Source: Acidobacteriaceae bacterium
GTDB taxonomy: Bacteria; Acidobacteriota; Terriglobia; Terriglobales; Acidobacteriaceae
Assembly (NCBI GenBank): GCA_003165005.1
Contig: PLSB01000158.1
Span: 1 to 48,089 of the forward strand
Reading direction: 5' to 3'
DNA length: 48,089 nucleotides
In this document: positions 44,374 through 48,089 of the stretch, piece after piece
Layout: each line of letters opens with the position of its first letter
How positions within the stretch are numbered: position 1 is the first letter of the stretch
Program-made: the position numbers and the translations under genes
Notes under the pieces: generated by a model
The model's database searches: none
What the model was told of the DNA's origin: nothing
The model's input: only the letters and a program-made list of their open reading frames with translations

Positions 44374-45060
44374 TTGAAAGGCGCGGGCGAAATCATGCAC
44401 AATCTGTTACCGGCCATCGGGCTAAACTTGATGGCGGCAAAGCGAATCACAATGGACCGTTCGGGAACCAATTCCGGCGCCGCAATGCCTGACGCGGAGA
44501 GCAGCGACGAGCAGCTCATGACTGCCTTCTCGCGCGGGGAAACCGATGCTTTCGGTGAGTTGTTTGCGCGCTACAAGCAGCCGCTCTTCGGCTATTTCTG
44601 GCGGCGAGTCGCCGATCGCGCGCAGGCCGAGGAGCTGACCCAGGAAGCCTTCGTTGCCGTGATCCGAGCCGCTCCGCGCTACGAGCCGAGCGCGCGGTTC
44701 CGAACCTATCTCTATGCGATCGCGCTCAAGATCCTGCAGGCCTACCGCCGCAAAGCCGCATTCCGGGCCACGTTCATGGGCTCGCTGCCGGATCATGCCG
44801 AGCCTGCCGCGGAATCCGGCATGGTTACACAGTTGCTGATGCGGGAGGCGCTCAGAAGCCTCGACGCCATGGACCGCGAAATTCTGCTTCTGCGCGAATT
44901 TGAGCAATTGAGCTACGCCGAAATCGCGGAACTGCTGCATCTGCCGGTCAACACCGTCCGTTCACGCCTTTTTCGCGCCCGCATGGCCTTGCGGGAGCTG
45001 CTTTCGGGGGACGCATCGCCAGGCAGCCGCGAGACAAAAAGGCCGGAGGAGGTCCTATGA
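44374..45060 (+). CDS. ECF RNA polymerase sigma factor
   Basis: ELFARYKQPLFGYFWRRVADRAQAEELTQEAFVAVIRAAPRYEP; LDAMDREILLLREFEQLSYAEIAELLHLPVNTVRSRLFRARMALRELL. True start may be downstream of 44374. Confidence 0.92.
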   Translation: MKGAGEIMHNLLPAIGLNLMAAKRITMDRSGTNSGAAMPDAESSDEQLMTAFSRGETDAFGELFARYKQPLFGYFWRRVADRAQAEELTQEAFVAVIRAAPRYEPSARFRTYLYAIALKILQAYRRKAAFRATFMGSLPDHAEPAAESGMVTQLLMREALRSLDAMDREILLLREFEQLSYAEIAELLHLPVNTVRSRLFRARMALRELLSGDASPGSRETKRPEEVL

Positions 45061-46298
45061 ACTTCGCCACAACGCATCCGTACACCGCTGAAGAGTTGAT
45101 GGCCTTTTGCGACAGCGAACCCTCAACCGAGGAGTCGCAGGCCTTCGAATCCCACCTGGCCGAGTGCCGGGAATGCGCAGACCAAGTGCGGCGGTTCCGC
45201 GAGACGTCGCAATCGCTCCGCCAGTGGAACGCGCCTCCGGTTTCGAAGCGGATTGAAGAAGCCGTTGAAGATGAGTTGCAAGGATTGAATTCCGGGCGCG
45301 GCAGCCGGGGCTCGAAGGCTCGATTCGGCCGCGCGCGCAGGCCGCGCTGGAGGCCGTGGGCGATTGCGGGTGCGAGCGCCTTGGCGGCGGTGCTGCTGAT
45401 CGTCGTGATCGGCGTCTCAGTGCGTAGTAAGCCGGCGTCTATGGTTGTAAGCCAGAGCGAGGAACCGGTCGGCGCCGGGCAGAATGCAACTGCTAATAGT
45501 TCCGTAGAAAGCAGGTATCAGCAGCCAGCAGGGGCGGGGATTGCGATGGTGAATCAACAGTCCGCTCCGTCGCAAGCCAATGCCGTCGCTCCAGCGCCGC
45601 CTCCTGCACCGAACGCTCCACTGATCGCGCGTTCCGTCAGCTTCCTCATCGTCGCGAAAGATATTCCTGCCGCCCGCTCGGCGCTGGATGCGATCCTCGC
45701 GCGGGATCACGGCTACGCGGCGGAGATGACCGTCTCCACCCCGGCCGACGATGCGCCCAGCCTCAAGGCCTCGTTGCGCATCCCGGTTGCGAATCTGGCC
45801 GCGGCCATAAAGGATTTGCGCGGGTTGGGCCAGGTGGCAAGCGAGCAAGAATCCGGCGAAGATGTGACGCAGCAGCACGCCGATCTGGACCAGAGATTAA
45901 AAACCGCCCGCGATACCGAGGAGCGTTTCCGCACCATCCTCCAGCAGCGCACGGGAACTGTCAATGACGTCCTTCAGGTGGAAGAGGAGATTGCCCGCGT
46001 GCGCGGCGACATCGAGAGCATGGAGGCCGAGCAGGCGAACCTCGAGCACCGCGTCGACTTTGCCAGCATCGATCTCTCGGTAACCGGAGAGTCGAACCCC
46101 GTCTCCGGCTCCGCTCCGCTTTCTGTGCGGGTGCGCAGTGCATTTGTGGCCGGATATCGCAACGCGGTTGGGACCGTGATCGGCGTCTTCCTCTTCCTGG
46201 CCGCTTACGGGCTCACGATTCTGATCTGGATCGCGCTTCTCGGCTTGCCTGTGTACCTGTTACGGCGGCGCTATCGCAGGATGCGCGCGAAGTTATAG
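45057..46298 (+). CDS. Anti-sigma factor zf-HC2 domain fused to DUF4349
   Basis: 413 aa; ELMAFCDSEPSTEESQAFESHLAECRECADQVRRFRE; DUF4349-type LIARSVSFLIVAKDIPAARSALDAILARDHGYAAEM...RVDFASIDLSV and C-terminal TM. ATGA overlap with the sigma gene. Confidence 0.88.
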   Translation: MNFATTHPYTAEELMAFCDSEPSTEESQAFESHLAECRECADQVRRFRETSQSLRQWNAPPVSKRIEEAVEDELQGLNSGRGSRGSKARFGRARRPRWRPWAIAGASALAAVLLIVVIGVSVRSKPASMVVSQSEEPVGAGQNATANSSVESRYQQPAGAGIAMVNQQSAPSQANAVAPAPPPAPNAPLIARSVSFLIVAKDIPAARSALDAILARDHGYAAEMTVSTPADDAPSLKASLRIPVANLAAAIKDLRGLGQVASEQESGEDVTQQHADLDQRLKTARDTEERFRTILQQRTGTVNDVLQVEEEIARVRGDIESMEAEQANLEHRVDFASIDLSVTGESNPVSGSAPLSVRVRSAFVAGYRNAVGTVIGVFLFLAAYGLTILIWIALLGLPVYLLRRRYRRMRAKL

Positions 46299-46322
46299 GC
46301 GCCCAAACCCCGTACCAAGCCC

Positions 46323-46360
46323 CGTGCCCCATCCTTTCGCGCTCTTTGCGAAAGGGTGGG
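46323..46360. repeat. REP-like palindrome, copy 3
   Basis: cgtgccccatcctttcgc-gctcttt-gcgaaagggtggg. Confidence 0.75.
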
Positions 46361-46432
46361 ACGCCGCAAAGTCCCATCCGCCCCCATCAAGGCAGCTCCC
46401 CCCTCAGGTTCCTGGAGGCGCGCGCCTCGCGG

Positions 46433-46924
46433 CTACTGCACGCGGGTCATCGTGATCGAACCGTGCGTCATCTGGTCGGTGAGTACGACCGTGTCCGCCC
46501 CTTTGAAGACGTAGGTATCCGTCGCGCCGGAAGGCTTCGCCATCGGCTGCTGCGTATAGTAGCCGCCCACGGTTCCGGTCGGGTGATAGACCGGCATGGT
46601 CTTTGGCGCCCAGCTCGTCACCGAGAAGACAATGGTGTTGGGAGCGAAGAGCTTGTAAGGTCCGGACTGCTCCGTCATGATCGTGCCCGACTGCGCGGTT
46701 TGCGTGTATTGCCCGTTGGGCTGGATCGTGATGGTAATCGTGATCCCGCTGTAAACGCCCCGCCATTGGCCGACGAAGCTCGGCTGCTGCTGAGACCCAA
46801 TCGCTCCGCCGAGCTGCTGCGCCGATGCCGTCACGGCGCCCAGCGCCAGAACGGCCGGAAGAACGAATCCGCACGTGCGGAGAAACTTCTCCACAATTCC
46901 TGAGCTGAAAAGCGGCTTTCTCAT
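46433..46924 (-). CDS. Secreted hypothetical protein
   Basis: 163 aa; hydrophobic N-terminus VEKFLRTCGFVLPAVLALGAVTASAQQ; mature part GQWRGVYSGITITITIQPNGQYTQTAQSG, lipocalin/DUF-like beta pattern. Confidence 0.75.
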   Translation of the reverse strand: MRKPLFSSGIVEKFLRTCGFVLPAVLALGAVTASAQQLGGAIGSQQQPSFVGQWRGVYSGITITITIQPNGQYTQTAQSGTIMTEQSGPYKLFAPNTIVFSVTSWAPKTMPVYHPTGTVGGYYTQQPMAKPSGATDTYVFKGADTVVLTDQMTHGSITMTRVQ

Positions 46925-47148
46925 CGCAAACTCCTGGGATTTTTCCTGGGGATTGCAGGGATCATAGCAGCGGGTCAGGGAGTCAGCAAGCCAGCGGTCA
47001 GCGTGTTGACGCTGGTGGTTCTCTTTTGGGCCGATTCTGATGGTCTGTAGCCGTTTGGGCCCCGTTCTTACGCGAAGAGCGGAAGCTCATATCGTCTCCT
47101 CGCTCGGCCCGCCGGCTTGCTAACTCGCTGACTTGCCAACTCGCCGCC

Positions 47149-48089
47149 TCAGTGCCCGGTCATCAGGCCCCAGAGCATGGCAAAGGTCATCCCGATGACG
47201 ATGATGCTGGTTCCCCACGCGACCCAGTTCCAGAGGCGCGAGTTCTTGTATTCGCCCATCAGGTCGGTGCGGTTGATCAGCATCAGCATGAGAATGATGA
47301 CCACCGGCAGCAGAACGCCATTGAGGACCTGCGACAGGATGGCGACGTTGATCAGTTGCGCGTCGGGGAGCATGAGAACCGTGAGCGCGCCGCCCACGAT
47401 GAGCAGCGAGTAGAGCCAGTAGAAATACGGCGCCTCGCGGAAGCTCTTGTCCACGCCCGATTCCACGCCCAGGCCTTCGCACACGGTGTACGCGGTGGAG
47501 ATGGGTAGGATAGAGGCCGCGAAGAGCGATGCGTTGAAGAGGCCGAAGGCGAAGAGGATGAAGGCGAAGTCGCCGGCAAACGGGCGCATGGCTTCGGCAG
47601 CGTCGGCGGCAACCTGAATGGCGCCCATGCCGTGCACGAAGAGCGTGGCCGCGCAGGCCACGATAATGAACCAGGCGATCACGTCGGTAAAGATGCAGCC
47701 CACGATGACGTCGAGGCGCGAAGCGGCGTAGTCCTTGACGCGAATTCCCTTCTCCACGATCGACGATTGCAGATAGAACTGCATCCACGGGGCGATGGTG
47801 GTTCCCACCACGCCGAGCGCCATGTAGATGTAGCTCTCGTTCCACACCGAGCGTTTGGGCAGCGTGACCGTGGCCACCAGGGCCTCGTGCCAATCAGGCT
47901 TGGCAAAAACGCCGGCAAAGATATAGGCAATGTAGACGAGCGAGGCGATGAGGAAGATTTTTTCGGTGCTTTTGTAGTCGCCGCGCAGAACCAGCGCCCA
48001 TACCAGGAAGGCGCAAATGGGCACGGCGATGAACTTGGAGACGTGAAACAGGCGCAGTGAACCGGCGATGCCGATGAACTCGGTGACCA
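47149..48089 (-). CDS. NRAMP family divalent metal transporter (5' end beyond the window)
   Basis: Frame stays open to the right edge (VTEFIGIAGSLRLFHVSKFIAVPICAFLVW...); ALGVVGTTIAPWMQFYLQSSIVEKG, FNASLFAASILPISTAYTVCEGLG. Confidence 0.93.
   Translation of the reverse strand, partial: VTEFIGIAGSLRLFHVSKFIAVPICAFLVWALVLRGDYKSTEKIFLIASLVYIAYIFAGVFAKPDWHEALVATVTLPKRSVWNESYIYMALGVVGTTIAPWMQFYLQSSIVEKGIRVKDYAASRLDVIVGCIFTDVIAWFIIVACAATLFVHGMGAIQVAADAAEAMRPFAGDFAFILFAFGLFNASLFAASILPISTAYTVCEGLGVESGVDKSFREAPYFYWLYSLLIVGGALTVLMLPDAQLINVAILSQVLNGVLLPVVIILMLMLINRTDLMGEYKNSRLWNWVAWGTSIIVIGMTFAMLWGLMTGH

Overview
The window is a high-GC bacterial chromosome segment, probably acidobacterial judging by the TonB/carboxypeptidase-regulatory receptor, intergenic repeat style and gene content. 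That taxonomic call is inference. The most striking part is about 0.7-15.6 kb, a corrinoid/folate C1 locus. It encodes a URO-D-family methyltransferase, a corrinoid protein, a small 'virulence factor'-family protein, a RACo-like ASKHA ferredoxin, a stand-alone MetH-activation-like protein with a Cys cluster, a homocysteine methyltransferase, an orphan 109-aa protein, an amidohydrolase, a MeTr-type methyltransferase, a MetF-MetV fusion, FdhD, a YrhE/YjgC-type formate dehydrogenase and a DUF1641 partner. Together these look like most of a methyl-group oxidation route (methyl-X to methyl-corrinoid to methyl-THF to methylene-THF ... formate to CO2), with two possible corrinoid-reactivation proteins side by side. 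The rest contains a GH3/TonB/ECF/anti-sigma locus (16-24 kb), a decayed scar with LytS/LytT pseudogene, tRNA-Pro 3' fragment and truncated QueC-like ORF (23.9-25.3 kb), an alpha-2-macroglobulin/DUF1175/PBP/SpoIID envelope module (25-34 kb), an HDOD response regulator plus PAS histidine kinase, assorted housekeeping genes, an ECF/DUF4349 anti-sigma pair and a partial NRAMP transporter. All calls come from reading the translations and nucleotides; no searches were run.
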